DNA from: Leguminivora glycinivorella
Lineage: Eukaryota; Arthropoda; Insecta; Lepidoptera; Tortricidae
DNA: 64,000 nt
Reading direction: 5' to 3'
Assembly: GCF_023078275.1 (NCBI RefSeq)
Contig: NC_062978.1
Location: 19,305,883 to 19,369,882 of the forward strand
Shown: positions 9,769-20,913 of the stretch, piece after piece
How positions within the stretch are numbered: position 1 is the first letter of the stretch
Layout of the letters: each line of letters opens with the position of its first letter
Translations under genes and position numbers: made by a program
The notes under the pieces: generated by a model
What the model saw: the letters and a program-made list of their open reading frames with translations, nothing else
Told to the model about the DNA's origin: nothing
The model's database searches: none

Positions 9769-10855
9769 TAGGGACAGGCTCGCTTGGTACTGTATTTGGT
9801 TGTTTAACCAGCAAAATATATCTGCTCGATAATGTACCCATCCGTAAATAGGTACCTAAAATTTTAGAGCATAGTGAAACTGCTATGATAATGATATTAC
9901 AGCGAAGAAGATTTCAGACGAATAATTTTTATACAACCCACGTTTCAAAGCCGGCACCCACAAAAAATGCCGCCAAAAATATATCACAGTTTTTATAATA
10001 GACACCTCATGTCATAAAGAACACCTCTGACGTGTAAATTTCGAGCGTACTTAAACAGGCTGTCCGTTTTTCAAGGAAATAGCGGGATAAAGGAGGGTAG
10101 TGGGTGGCCATAAATTCAGGATGAGCGAGACTTGTTCACGTCACTTCTGAATAAAGTTGTTGCTTAGGCCTACGCGATGTAGGTTCCTGTGTGAGGTTAT
10201 ATTTTAGACGCGGCGGCATTTGAACTTTAAAATAATGTTAAAATTAGTCAAAAAATGTTTTTACTTAATTTACACTCATTTTTATTATAGATCTAACATT
10301 TGGCGTATGTTATCATTATTTTAATGTTCCAACTATGTCGTTGGAGTCGGTAAAAGTTATGGAATTATCTTAGAAAAGTCAAAACTCAGAAGTATACTTC
10401 AAAATTTTACTGAAAGAAGTACCAGATTCGGAATCCTGCTTACTTCTGCGAAGTTCTTACAAATTGTAAAAGGCGAAAAATAATTTTATATCCATATTCG
10501 ATCAGACGCAACAGAGAGCACGTTTCGAATAAAAACATTTAAAAATTTGGAACGGAACCGTTTAAGTTAGTGAAAAATGACGTTTTGTTAAAAAAAAAAC
10601 GCCATTTTTAATTCTGGCAGATCGGTATCACAGCGCGGTGACATCTTATTCACATCTAAGGCAAAAAGTTCAAGTAACCGCCAGTGTGTAAGGAGAGCTA
10701 TACAACATGAGACTACAGAAGCATAAACTCACAGTATCAGCCTAGTTTGACATTTACACGGTCCTGACAGTGTCGCAAATGTTCGACGATACATCCTGTA
10801 CCTCTACCATGAATAATACGTTACACGATAGAGTAAATGTCAAGAATCCTATATG
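9769..10855. other. Gene-free stretch, nothing recognised
   Basis: No ORF or RNA gene seen. A small A-run/T-run hairpin lies near 10590. Confidence 0.4.
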
Positions 10856-11398
10856 TGTTTTTTTTAGGGTTCCGTAGTCAACTACGCTACCCTTATAGTT
10901 TCGCCATGTCTGTCTGTCCGTCCGCCCGTCCGCGGATAATCTCAGTAATCGTTAGCACTAGAAAGCTGAAATTTGGTACAAATATCAATCACGCCGAAAA
11001 AGTGCAAAAATAAAAAATGGAAAAAAATGTTTTATTAGGGTATCCCCCCCCCTACATGTAAACTGGGGACTGATATTTTTTTTCATTCCAACCCCAACGT
11101 GTGATATATTGTTGGATAGGTATTTAAAAATGAATAAGGGTTTACTAAAATCGTTTTTTGATAATATTAATATTTTCGGAAATAATTGCTCCTAAAGGAA
11201 AAAAAAGTGTGTCCCCCCCTCTAACTTTTGAACCATATGTTTAAAAAATATAAAAAAAATCACAAAAGTAGAACGTTACAAAGACTTTCTAGGAAAATTG
11301 TTTTTAACTTGATAGGTTCAATAGTTTTTGAGAAAAATACAGAAAACTACGGAACCCTACACTGAGCGTGGCCCGACACGCTCTTGGCCGGTTTTTTT
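10856..11398 (+). mobile_element. Dispersed element family F (GGTTCCGTAG ... GGCCGGTTTTTT), copy 1
   Basis: It starts agggttccgtagtcaac, contains the ccatgtctgtctgtccgtcc microsatellite and the gaaagctgaaatttggtac segment, and ends cgacacgctcttggccgg plus a T run. Copies occur at 28535-29120 (-), 42636-43199 and 58393-59001. It has no coding capacity; the class is uncertain (nonautonomous, possibly microsatellite-associated). Confidence 0.8.
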
Positions 11399-11444
11399 AA
11401 GTGAAACTTTTATTGCGACTTCCAACTGACAGCGCGTATCACTC

Positions 11445-11694
11445 AAGCTAGGAACATACTACGCGGACGTCCGCCGTCGCGCGACCCCAGACGCGGATCT
11501 AGACAATGAAAACATACATTAACCGTGCAAACTATCGGTCGTCGGTCGTGGACGTGGCCTTGAGCGCACGGGCGTCCGATCGAAATCTGTCTCGCTGGAT
11601 GTTTTGGTTAGCCGAAGCCACGTCCCGAAGACCGTGCACACTGATCGGTCGCGGTCGCGCGACCGCGGACGTTCGCGTAGTATGTTCCTGGCTT
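11445..11694. mobile_element. MITE family H, 250 bp, GC-rich
   Basis: The arms AAGCTAGGAACATACTACGC and the complement of GCGTAGTATGTTCCTGGCTT pair over about 30 bp with few mismatches. The interior is rich in cgg/ccg words and further inverted tgcac/gtgca motifs. It lies inside family G. Confidence 0.8.
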
Positions 11695-11701
11695 TAGTCA
11701 G

Positions 11702-11723
11702 TGTTACGTTGCGCAACGTAACA
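11702..11723. repeat. Perfect 22-bp palindrome
   Basis: TGTTACGTTGC followed by its exact complement GCAACGTAACA, no spacer. Confidence 0.8.
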
Positions 11724-11761
11724 TTGACAGCACATCACTTTTTGAATCCATTCGTATAAAC

Positions 11762-11880
11762 CATGGTGGTCCAGTGGCATTCATGGTACATTTTTGCCTT
11801 CACGCTAGCATAGTTACTTTCTAGGTTCGATCCCCGGCAAATGGAAAACTTTCTGTATTCATTAATTTTATTGTATTTAG
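11762..11880 (+). mobile_element. tRNA-like SINE remnant
   Basis: Box A-like TGGTCCAGTGGC and box B-like GGTTCGATCCC lie 50 bp apart, too degenerate between them for a tRNA fold, followed by an AT-rich tail. Confidence 0.5.
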
Positions 11881-11909
11881 CTATCACAAATTATGTTACG
11901 AAGTTTCAC

Positions 11910-13611
11910 GAATTCCGCGCGGAGGGATTCCACGCATTTTTTTTTTCAAGTGAGCATAATATAATTTAAAAACGTGAAAACGTTTGAGCCTGCGGCCATC
12001 ATTTTATGTACTGTATTAATAATCTTGAAATAACAATGCATGGATTAAATTAAGCGTAAATTCTTGTAAAGTTGACAAACTTATTATTCATCTGTTACTT
12101 TTTGTTAACCGTCTCTGTTCATTTAAAGACTTAATTTGAAGAAAAAAAACTACTTAAAAAAAATGTACAAGTATATTGATGGCATTGATGTAGACACAAA
12201 AAATAGTTTAGATGCCTTAAAAAAGTACCTATCTTGACAAATCGCTTTGTATCCCTGTCATGCCTGCTAGGGTTGCCAGTTAAACTAAATGTTATAAATT
12301 CAGATAGCTTTTGTTTACTAGGGATGTTTATTAAGAAACAAATACCTACTTTGTATTTGATACGACTTGAATATTAACGAATGTTTTTCTTATAATATGA
12401 ATTATATTAGGAATGATTAATGTAATTATTATTTTTAAAAGTGTGACAAAATATTTATTGTACGCAATAACGTCAAGTGTAGGATAAAAACTGTAAACAC
12501 ATAGTGACATAGGTATATAAAAAGTGACAGTACCTACCGTAAATCCTGTATATATTTGCCTGAGATATCTATATGTATTCGTCTTCCGTTATAAAAGTCG
12601 TAACAACCGCATATTTATTAATTAACTTAGTAAAACTAGTATTTGACTAAGTAAAAATTAATCATCTTTAGTCAATTTTGCGGAACCTGCACTAAAAACT
12701 AGGACGTAAAACCTAATTTCTACTTTTATAAAGCCAGACTACCTACAAGATAGGTAACTCAAACGAAGATACCACATTTTTCGGTAGGTACCAAAATACA
12801 CCGTGTTTTTTTTTGTTTTACGTTAAATTCGGCACGTCGTTAGGTTCATTATCAGGAACCAATGGAACCATCCTGTATATCACTTTTAGTTAAGTTCGCA
12901 AAAAAATTTTTTTCATCGTTTTCATACATAATAAATGAATTTATTACTGTGAGAGACCCTTAAGAATGATATTCAAGTTAGTGTCAAGTGATTGACGGCA
13001 CATGTCAAAACAAATAACATTAGGAATTGGTAAAGGCTGTCACACACGTGTTCAGTAATTTATTTAATTTTTTTAATAACTCGATAACCTTAAAAGTGAA
13101 GACGCTTGTTTCTTAGAGAAATTAATAGTATTTGATCTAAACAACCTTCCCTTAAAGTTAATGTAATTCAATAAAAACAGGGTGTACATTTATTCTACCT
13201 GCGACAACCCTACTGTTTATCACGATCCCATGTTTTATCATCGCTCCGATCGACGAGCTTAGGGCGATAATCTTCTTTAAAATTAGTCCCTTCATTGTAC
13301 AGATTTCACGCACCGACTGGTTTCAATTACTGGCAACCCTGAGGCTGGAGTTTTAAATTTACCATTGCAACTACTTGACAATTTGCAATAGACGAGCTTA
13401 GCAAGCGAATTTGTGATTTGTTGTTGGGATGGAAAGGTGATTTTAGAGAAATAGGATGAGTGTAAATAATGGTGTAAAAAATGTTAATGATTGTTTATCC
13501 CTCGGGAAAAATTGCATGCCTATGAGATTTTTATGTACAAAGACTTATAGTTTTTTCGTTTGAATAAATAAATACATCATAATGAGTTAAATTAATATTA
13601 CTTATAGGATA
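11910..13611. other. Gene-free AT-rich stretch, nothing recognised
   Basis: No ORF above 60 codons with plausible composition and no structured repeat beyond short A/T runs. Confidence 0.4.
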
Positions 13612-13805
13612 TTCTTACATTAACTGTGCCCCATGATAAGCTCAAGTTGTGGGTTCTCAGGTAACGATATATATAACACACAAATAAATATACATAGAGA
13701 ACATCCATGACTCAGGAAGAAATATTATCTGTGTTCATCACACAAATAAGCGGGATTCGAACCCAAGACCGTCCTTTGAAGGCAGGGTCACAAATCACTA
13801 CGCAC
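13612..13805 (-). mobile_element. SINE family 2 copy
   Basis: On the minus strand it has a box B-like GGTTCGAATCCCGC and the body motifs tgtgatgaacacagat and tcatggatgttctctatg, ending in aatgtaagaatatcc. The same body is at 26438-26711 and 26827-27088. The box A region is degraded. Confidence 0.7.
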
Positions 13806-14261
13806 TTTCCAGTCCAGTTCAATGTCGCTTGCGACTTTTATATGTAAAATCTCTAAATCTAAAATATTTTGTGACCTTGTTGTAATTACTTTTGTTGTAA
13901 TTACATATTAAACATGTTAAATCGGGTAACTCACCTAAAATTGTCGAAGATCGCTCGACATGTCTGCCATGAAGTCTGCGTCGGGATACGGCATCGCGCG
14001 TGCTCAATGAAAATGCTCCTCGTTACGGTGTGAAACATGTCGAGCTTCAGTGTCTCACGGTAGTTTTATTACGTTATAATTATGTTGACAATTGTCTTTC
14101 CTCGCCCGACAGCAATATTTCGCTAAAAACTGCTTATCCAACAAGTATATTGACGCTGATAGTCAATCTTGTTTACCGACCCTGAATAGTACCTAAATAG
14201 CCAAGCCTTCAGAGATAACATACACTAGAGAAATTTCGACGGATATCTCGGCGGTCGAGGT

Positions 14262-14350
14262 GGTGTACTGGTGTAGCGGTTTAGCACGTCAGCCGCGTTA
14301 GGGCTGGGTTCGATTCCCAGCTGCGCCACCAGCAGAGTGGGCTTGATCGC
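14262..14350 (+). mobile_element. tRNA-like SINE head (family 3)
   Basis: GGTGGTG and CGCCACC can pair as an acceptor stem, GGTGTAGCGGTTTAG resembles box A, and CTGGGTTCGATTCCCAG is a perfect T-arm with box B. The anticodon arm does not form a standard stem, so it is read as tRNA-derived, not a working tRNA. Its tail (tcgctttttcttta) resembles that at about 15340. Two perfect palindromes follow directly. Confidence 0.6.
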
Positions 14351-14353
14351 TTT

Positions 14354-14396
14354 TTCTTTAGTGTATGGTATCTAGTAGATACCATACACTAAAGAA
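14354..14396. repeat. Perfect palindrome, 20-bp arms, 3-nt spacer
   Basis: TTCTTTAGTGTATGGTATCT (14354-14373) is followed by agt and its exact complement (14377-14396). It starts within the T-rich tail of the tRNA-like element. Confidence 0.95.
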
Positions 14397-14400
14397 CACT

Positions 14401-14441
14401 ACTATAAACTGAAGTAGATACTATCTACTTCAGTTTATAGT
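14401..14441. repeat. Perfect palindrome, 20-bp arms, 1-nt spacer
   Basis: ACTATAAACTGAAGTAGATA (14401-14420), one c, then its exact complement (14422-14441). It lies 4 bp from the previous palindrome and has a different sequence. Confidence 0.95.
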
Positions 14442-14762
14442 ACCTAAAACTAAATACTCAACTGTCAAGTGCCTATGACACAATACGGTGAAACAGGCCA
14501 CTGAAGAATATGTACTTTTGTCTCTGACTTTTGTAGTGGTTTAAAGCATTTGATGGCATGTTGCATTTTGATCATCGAAACAAAACTGATCGACTGATAC
14601 CATTAAATATTTGTCATGTAGTTGAACGAAACTTTAACATCTGGTTTGGTACAACCAACCAACGGTGAAATTCCAACTTTAAAATACATCAAATATTTGC
14701 TATTATAGATTGAATATGTCAGTTTCAAAAGGAGACCTTTTTGTTTAAAGAAACTTATTGAC

Positions 14763-14870
14763 GTGAAACTTCTAATGCGACTATCAACTGACAATGACAG
14801 GAGCGTTGCCAACTCGAATTTTGAAATAGGTACCACTTCCTATCTTCATTTCCACATTACGAAGTTTCAC
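14763..14870. mobile_element. MITE family G, short copy, 108 bp
   Basis: Ends GTGAAACTTC and GAAGTTTCAC are exact complements. The left 30 bp match the start of 11401-11909 (aatgcgact.tcaactgaca). Confidence 0.7.
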
Positions 14871-15251
14871 TTCTTTTTCTGACACTGACACATCCGATCA
14901 ATACCGTAGGTAACTAGAGCGTATATTTAACGTATCTTAAAATTGGAATCAGGCCGAAAGCCCAATCACAAAATCAATCACCTTAGTCACGCGTTTTCCG
15001 CATCTTCAGTTAACGTCATTAGATCGTCGGTCGGTAATTGCCTGCTGCAAAAAGAGCATTAAACTGTCAATGTGTTCGATCTACAAAAATCTTGAAGTTA
15101 GAACTTGTGACGGATATTCTTGTGGTGAATATTCACGAAACAATTAATTCACATTATTCTTTTGCTGTCTTCTATCAACAACAGCAATGCCGAAATGAAT
15201 TACACACATGATTTAGAAATTACGAAATGATTTCGACCTCAGCAGCTGTGA

Positions 15252-15370
15252 CCTGGGTGGCCGAGCGGCAACATGCATCTGCCGCGATTGCAGAGTACGC
15301 TGGTTCGATTCCAGCCTCAGGCACTGGATGCCTTAACCACTTTTTCTTTCATATGTGTAATTTATTTCGG
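15252..15370 (+). mobile_element. tRNA-like SINE (family 3), second copy
   Basis: GGGTGGCCGAGCGGC resembles box A and GCTGGTTCGATTCCAGC is a perfect T-arm with box B; the tail actttttctttcat resembles the copy at 14262. The acceptor ends do not pair well. Confidence 0.6.
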
Positions 15371-16380
15371 TTTTAATTTATATATATAGTAGTGTGACTA
15401 CTTTAAGATAGCACAAGTTGAAATATTTTCAATGAAATATAATTTGACTTGTGTTAATTTGGTTTTACAATGCCAACACAGGTCCTTTACGTATTTAGTA
15501 CTTACTGTTGTTAAAACATAATCAGACACAGACAAGTACAAAAATAATGACCAGCAGGCGTAGCACATTAGTGTGATAAACCTTATCGCCTCAGAGCGTT
15601 ATTATTGCACTTACAAATAGTGCAAAAAGGACGGCTTAAAGTAAAATCAATATTTAGTTTTTACGCGTCACGTTGAAGTAATATAGCTTAAGTAGACCAT
15701 AAAACCGCACGAATCACTTCAATCAGGGTTCCGTACAAGATTTACTAAAATTTTAGAAATTCTTTAATGATTATTATTGATTATTGTCAAAAGTGCGTTA
15801 TCTCATGTTGCCTAGGCCACAAATGCACCTATGTGAGAATTAACTTTTTGTGTATCTATTTATTTTTATTTTCCTCCGTTCGTTTTTTGTTTTCATACAT
15901 AATAAATTTACAGAATATAAAAGTAAGTGCCAAGGATCTGACCGCACATGTCAAAATCAATAACATTAGAAGATAGTTGTCATTCACTTGTTGAGTAATT
16001 AAATTTATTTTTTGAATACCTAACTCAATAACAATAAGAGAAGACACTAGTTGCGTAGATAAATTAATTATATTGACCTCAAGTACCAACCTTCAAAAAA
16101 TACAGGTTTTATGTACGGAACCCTTAAATAAGACCATTTTGTTCTTGACTACCATTCGTACACTACTTGCCCATTTAGCGTTTTCTAGAGCATTTCTAAT
16201 GATTTACTATAACGATAGTAGTTTATATTCGAAATGAACATGAACCTTAAAGATATGCCCGAAATATACAACTTTATTTCCAAACAATAATGGTTACTTT
16301 CGTATGAAAAGTTGTATGTAACCCACTTGGCCACCGATAAGAAAAATGCAATAAAATGTTTTATGATGGTTTAATACAGG
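15371..16380. other. Gene-free stretch, nothing recognised
   Basis: AT-rich. Overlapping short frames at 15767-16089 on both strands are low complexity and unsupported. Confidence 0.4.
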
Positions 16381-16544
16381 GTGCGTAGCCGAATGGCACA
16401 AACGCTCACGAAACGCTCACGAAACGAAACGCTCGTAGATACCTATCTCTATCGCTCTTGCGTATTGGCGCGACAGAGCCAGACTACCTTTCGCGGCGTT
16501 TCGTTTTCGTTTCGCGTCGGAGAAATGCCATTCGGCTACGGCAC
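16381..16544. mobile_element. MITE family A, full copy, about 164 bp
   Basis: Left end GGTGCGTAGCCGAATGGCA and right end TGCCATTCGGCTACGGCACC are inverted repeats with one extra base. Inside, tandem acgctcacgaaacg and its complement-like gcgtttcgttttcgtttcgc form a second stem. Other copies are at 2325, 27946, 36975, 37466, 63312 and 63801. Confidence 0.88.
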
Positions 16545-16689
16545 CTGGCCAGAAATAGAGTTATCGAATTATTCATGTTAAAATTGGTTCTAAATTAGGG
16601 TAACGGTATTAAAGTCGTGTTTACAAAGTTTTATAACTTGGTAATGGTGACGCATTATACCTAAATAATAAAATTAAAATTTTGAAAAT

Positions 16690-16821
16690 ATCCCCGACCG
16701 ATTTTTATGAAACATGGATAAGAACACTCCTGACTAACTCAGCTTTCAAACAAAAAAAAACTAAATCTAAATCGGTTCATCCGTTCGGGAGATACGATGC
16801 CACAAGCAGACACATACACAT

Positions 16822-16859
<38 letters not shown>

Positions 16860-16915
16860 CGACAGACACGTCAAACTTATAAAGACCCCGTCGTTTTTGC
16901 GTCGGGGGTTAAAAA
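16690..16915 (+). mobile_element. Repeat 3' end with (GACA)n microsatellite
   Basis: It has tctaaatcggttcatccg, then about 12 units of CAGA/GACA and gtcgtttttgcgtcgggg. The reverse-oriented fragment at 52620-52775 shares these words in the same order. It is probably the 3' end of an unassigned LINE or nonautonomous element. Confidence 0.55.
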
Positions 16916-17020
16916 AGAACCCGTAAAGCAAAAATAAATAAAAAATAAACGAATTTACGGAGTCCTACTTTAAGCTCAAAAGGTGTGTGTTGTTTGTACT
17001 CAGACAACAATATTCATACT

Positions 17021-17199
17021 TCCATACTAATATTATAAATGGGAAAGTTTGTGTGTCTGTTTGTTTGTCCGTCTTTCACGGCAAAACGGAGCGACGAATT
17101 GACGTGATTTTTTAAGTGGAGATAGTTAAAGGGATGGAGAGTGACAAAGGCTACTTTTTGTCCCTTTCTAACGCGAGCGAAGCCGCGGGAAAAAGCTAG
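17021..17199 (+). mobile_element. Helitron-like nonautonomous element, copy 1
   Basis: It starts TCCATACTAATATTATAAAT, carries the (GTYT)n stretch gtgtgtctgtttgtttgtcc and ends gccgcgggaaaaagCTAG followed by T. TC...CTAG termini with no inverted repeats and a 3' T match Helitrons. A near-identical copy is at 47198-47376. It lies between two SINE-like fragments with ctcagacaacaatat (16955-17010 and 17215-17277). Confidence 0.72.
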
Positions 17200-17295
17200 T
17201 AAATAATAAATAAACTCATTTACGGAGTCCCACTGTAAGCTCAAAAAGTGTGGATTGTCTGTACTCAGACAACAATATACATAGGTACAAAATAC

Positions 17296-17420
17296 ATACA
17301 GTGAAACCTGGATAAGTGAGACTTCAAGGGACGACCAAATTTGTCTCACTTAAAGAGGTATTCCACTTACTCAGGGCCTCAGTTAGTCAGGTATAAATAA
17401 ATGTCTGTCTCATTTATACA
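17296..17420 (+). mobile_element. Possible pogo/Tigger-type terminal fragment
   Basis: TA followed by CAGTGAAACCTGGATAAGTG, with further gtctcactta repeats, resembles a pogo-like TIR. No opposite end was found. Confidence 0.35.
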
Positions 17421-17771
17421 GGGTAGCACTAATAGAGGTTAGAATAGAGAATAATGTCAGTTACAGAGGTGATAAATTAGGTGTTTTGCAAACATTGTGG
17501 TAATTATTTAATTGTATTCTCTAAAAAGTAAAGGTAAACAAACAGACCTTGTCGTTATAAAAAATATAAGACTCGAACGTCATAACGTTTTATGACTTTT
17601 TTATTATGAAAGTTATTTTTTTTATAACTGTTGTTTTTTAGTCACATTTTAGTTTTTATTTCGATAGTTTTAATTACTTAAAATAAATACGAAAATCCTT
17701 AAACTTGCCTAAACACAAGTCGCGTGATTTATGGTTGGACTAAGAATTACTGAGTAAAAATATGGTCAATA

Positions 17772-17812
17772 AGTCAGCTTCAAAAAAATAATTTATTTTT
17801 TTGAAGCTGACT
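17772..17812. repeat. Perfect palindrome, 20-bp arms, 1-nt spacer
   Basis: AGTCAGCTTCAAAAAAATAA (17772-17791), one t, then its exact complement (17793-17812). Same architecture as the palindromes at 14354 and 14401 but unrelated sequence. Confidence 0.93.
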
Positions 17813-18145
17813 GTATGTATACCAATACGATTTTGGAAGCATTTTTTCGATATACATGATTTACAATAGGTACTCAAGTTGTTATTTTTTATAATCACAT
17901 AAGTACCTACATCGAAATAATGAAATGTAGGAAAATAATATACTTTCATTGAAAACATTGCAAACTGAATATTATGTAGGTACTTATCATCATGTCTCAA
18001 TTTACGTGGAATTTTGTTGTCTGAAATAATAGTACTTATTAACATTTTACAAAATATTAGGGAAATAGCATTATCAACAGACTTGATTTTCCGTTTCATT
18101 TTCACATGCAAAAAAAGTGGCGATTGACTTTGATAATTATGTAGG

Positions 18146-18246
18146 TACAGTCGACTACACAGAGATGTATCCACTTTTTCACCTTATTACCTTATTACAA
18201 TGCAATAAGGTGAAAAAGTGGATACATATCTTTGTAGTCGACTGTA
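18146..18246. mobile_element. MITE, 101 bp, TACAGTCGAC ends
   Basis: TACAGTCGACTACACAGAGA and its near-exact complement form arms of about 43 bp around a short loop. The terminal TA on each side fits a TA target duplication of Tc1/mariner-type elements. Confidence 0.88.
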
Positions 18247-18260
18247 CATATTAAAATAAG

Positions 18261-18392
18261 GTAGGGTAAACTTGCCTCATTCAGTGACACGCCTAATTCG
18301 GTGAAACAACCAAAAATCGTCTTTCGGAATAGTGCTGCATAGCTTGTATCACCGAATTAGGCGTGTCACCGAATGAGGCGAGTTTACCCTAC
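18261..18392. mobile_element. MITE family C, full copy, 132 bp
   Basis: GTAGGGTAAACTTGCCTCAT and the complement of gcctcattcggtgac...ccctac give TIRs of about 44 bp with few mismatches. It lies 14 bp from the preceding MITE. A half copy is at 7219-7309. Confidence 0.88.
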
Positions 18393-18726
18393 ACATCATA
18401 ATTTCTTTTTCTTTTTACCCATCAACCTACATCTACGAGATTGAATCATGATTCACGAATAATTATATTTTGCGAAGGGCAGCTTATACAAAATGGCGGT
18501 CGTCGATTCAAAATGGCCGCCGCTTAAGCCCTTCTGTGCGCCTGCGTAGAACGCATCCGTCTGTCTGTCAGTTTGACAAACGATGCGTCGTGACAGTTAG
18601 CCGTATTCGGTCCGTAACAAACTGAGTCATTAATGAAGAAATACTTGTTTCTTTCGATGGAGGTACACATATTTTCCTTGTAACTAAATTTGTGAGGTAG
18701 ATAATTTATTAGAAATGAAAATTTTG

Positions 18727-19027
18727 CCACGGCTCATGAGAGCCTGGGGTCCGCTTTGATAACTAATCCCAAGATTTAGCGTAGGCACTAGTTTTTACGA
18801 AAGCGACTGCCATCTAACCTTCCAACCCGAAGAGTAAACTAGACCTTATTGGAATTAGTCCGGTTTCCTCACGATGTTTTCCTTCACCGAAAAGCGCCTG
18901 GCAAATATCAAATGACATTTCGCACAAAAATTTCGAAAAACTCATTGGTGCGAGCCGGGGTTCGATTCGAACCCGCGACCTCCGGAACGAACGTCGCACG
19001 TACTTACCGCTAGGCTACCAGCGCTTT
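18727..19027 (-). mobile_element. SINE family 1 copy, tail-truncated
   Basis: Minus-strand copy with box B (GGTTCGAATCG variant) and box A at the 19000 end and the aacatcgtgaggaaaccgg body. It stops at gccgtggcaa and lacks the (GAT)n tail. Confidence 0.85.
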
Positions 19028-19829
19028 CATATTATTACGAATATCAACACTAATTATGTCATTATTACATTCATTACCTACCTAATTAGTGACTGGTGAC
19101 TGACAATGTTGCAAGTAGGCATTATGTTTTGTTATTGTAATAGGTCTGTACAAGCAGTATACCAAACATTTTATTATCATTAACCCAGATCCGTTCATTG
19201 CCTACAAAAAAAATACATTTCGGGATACTTTGCGTCGCACAAATTTCATAATTCATAAAAATTAATAAATTTTAATCAAACTAATTTTCGTATAGTCCGT
19301 CGCTAGAAACAACTCCCGGTTGCCGACAATGCCGACCCCTGGCCACCTTATTAACACAATTATGAACAAAAACTTGCTCACTGATTCCAGGGGTCCAGAA
19401 CCTTTTAGCTGTGAATATTAAAATACCTATTTTGTAACAGGTGATTATGATTGATTCGCCCGAGGCTTACTTCGCCCGGGATATTAATTAAGGAACTAAT
19501 GGAGTATAGAGAAAAAAGATGGTGGTGCAGATAAGCGATGACCTCGGGTAGCGTCAGTAGAAAAAAATGTTTTATTGTGTACTTTTTGTATTGATAAATA
19601 ATTAAAATTCTTATTAGAAAATTTATCACAATATCACTTTTTTATCTTTATGTAATATTGAAGTATTTAAATAGGCATTGGTTTGATTTGTAAATACTTA
19701 TTTACATTTCCTACTTTAATTATATTGTATCTGGTCAGTGGAGGGAGTGCCACTAAGAATAACAACTAAGTCTTTAAATAAATATGAACGCATTTATGTG
19801 TTTAGTATTTTGGGTATAGATGTTTTTAT
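19028..19829. other. Gene-free stretch, nothing recognised
   Basis: AT-rich; no supported ORF or repeat apart from short low-complexity runs. Confidence 0.4.
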
Positions 19830-20913
19830 ATTCTCCTTTATTTATCTCTTTTCTTAGATTAGGTTTTTTACAATATGAGTATAAAAGTAAAATAAAATAA
19901 AACACTTACAAAACAATATAAAACATATAAACACATTATAAAAAACCTAACCTAGGGTGCCGCCAGCAGCGGGGCAGGGCCCAAGCTGCCGGTGGTTAGG
20001 GCTGCAGAGAGAGGAACCGTCGGACTATCCGCGCCGTGTCCAAGATCACCGCCTTCTGCATCTGACCCTTGATCCAACCACCTAGCGAGAGTCTCTCGAG
20101 ATGTTGGTCGAGACTCTTCGCTATGAGACCGTTCGCTGAAACGACTATCGGGACAATGATCGTCGAATCAACATCCCACATAGCGGTTATCTCGTAAGCC
20201 AAGTCTAGATACTTACTGGACTTGTCCTTCTCGGCTTTCACGAGATTCTCATCATGGGGGATGGTGATGTCGACGAGCACGGCCCGGCGTTGCGATCGAT
20301 CTATTATGACAATGTCAGGCTTATTGGCTACAATAGTCCTGTCAGTGATAATAGATCGATCCCAATAGAGCGTGGCACGACCATTTTCGAGAACTGGCGC
20401 AGGTATGTACTTGTAGTACGGTACTTCGCGGTCCACAAGACCGTATTGAAGAGCAAGCTGCTGGTGAATGATCCTGGCTACGAGATTATGCCTGTGCAAG
20501 TACTCACCGTTAGCTAGATGAGAACAACCGGAGATGATATGCCTGAGTGACTCTCCGGGACGGCGGCATGCCCGACAAATGTCGACCGTACCGTCCTTCA
20601 GGATATATTTCCGGTAGTTGTTCGTCATCATAACTTCGTCGGCAATTGCACAGGCAAAACCCTCGGTTTCTCCGAAGAGGTCCCCGAATCGTAACCACTT
20701 CACCGATGCGAGCAGATCTACATCGGGTCCCGTGAGGGCCTTGTAGAACCGCCCGTGTAGCTGCTTGCTCTCCCATATCGCCCTGCGGTCCGCAGCACTT
20801 AGTACCACAGGTTTGCGCCAGTTCTCTTTCGCCAAGGAGAGCGGCGTGAGGTTTCCGTCCACTGCCACAACATCACGATGCATCCCACACTCGTTGTTAA
20901 GGAAGTAATTCCT
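19830..20913 (-). mobile_element. 5'-truncated RLE-type LINE with 3' UTR
   Basis: It comprises the coding remnant at 19996-20913 plus an AT-rich 3' UTR to about 19830 that ends in an aataaataaagga-like tail. A homologous 3' UTR piece is at 59630-59735. Upstream of 20913 the sequence is an (ATT)-rich run with no RT domain, so 5' truncation is typical of target-primed insertion. Confidence 0.7.
19996..20883 (-). CDS. LINE C-terminal domain: zinc knuckle plus restriction-like endonuclease (partial)
   Basis: The 295 residues lack any reverse transcriptase, which should lie upstream. A CX2C-X8-H-X4-C zinc knuckle is at C103, C106, H115, C120. A nuclease-like core follows: PD (189-190), D205 and K221/K224-Y225, the PD-x14-D...K order of R2/R4-like endonucleases. 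The frame stays open upstream of the first ATG to about 20913, so that ATG is not a native start. The frame has no stop, so the copy is fairly young. In the intact element the nuclease would nick DNA for cDNA priming. It is distinct from 1-2136: the zinc spacing differs and there is little visible identity. Confidence 0.75.
   Translation of the reverse strand: MHRDVVAVDGNLTPLSLAKENWRKPVVLSAADRRAIWESKQLHGRFYKALTGPDVDLLASVKWLRFGDLFGETEGFACAIADEVMMTNNYRKYILKDGTVDICRACRRPGESLRHIISGCSHLANGEYLHRHNLVARIIHQQLALQYGLVDREVPYYKYIPAPVLENGRATLYWDRSIITDRTIVANKPDIVIIDRSQRRAVLVDITIPHDENLVKAEKDKSSKYLDLAYEITAMWDVDSTIIVPIVVSANGLIAKSLDQHLERLSLGGWIKGQMQKAVILDTARIVRRFLSLQP

Larger units (their letters stand above)
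11401..11909. mobile_element. MITE family G, expanded by nested insertions
   Basis: It begins GTGAAACTTTTATTGCGACT and ends ACGAAGTTTCAC, as in the short uninterrupted copy at 14763-14870. It is longer here because it contains a family H MITE (11445-11694), a 22-bp palindrome and a tRNA-like SINE (about 11762-11880). Confidence 0.65.

Noticed and set aside
14262..15325. Functional tRNA genes at 14262 and 15252
   Set aside because: T-arms are perfect but anticodon arms or acceptor stems do not fold properly, and the tails are SINE-like.
17740..18174. 144-codon minus-strand ORF
   Set aside because: It overlaps two palindromic elements and is rich in low-complexity residues; no domain.
20254..20776. 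ORFs of 87 and 88 codons overlapping 19996-20883
   Set aside because: Shadows of the LINE coding frame, which alone has zinc and nuclease motifs.
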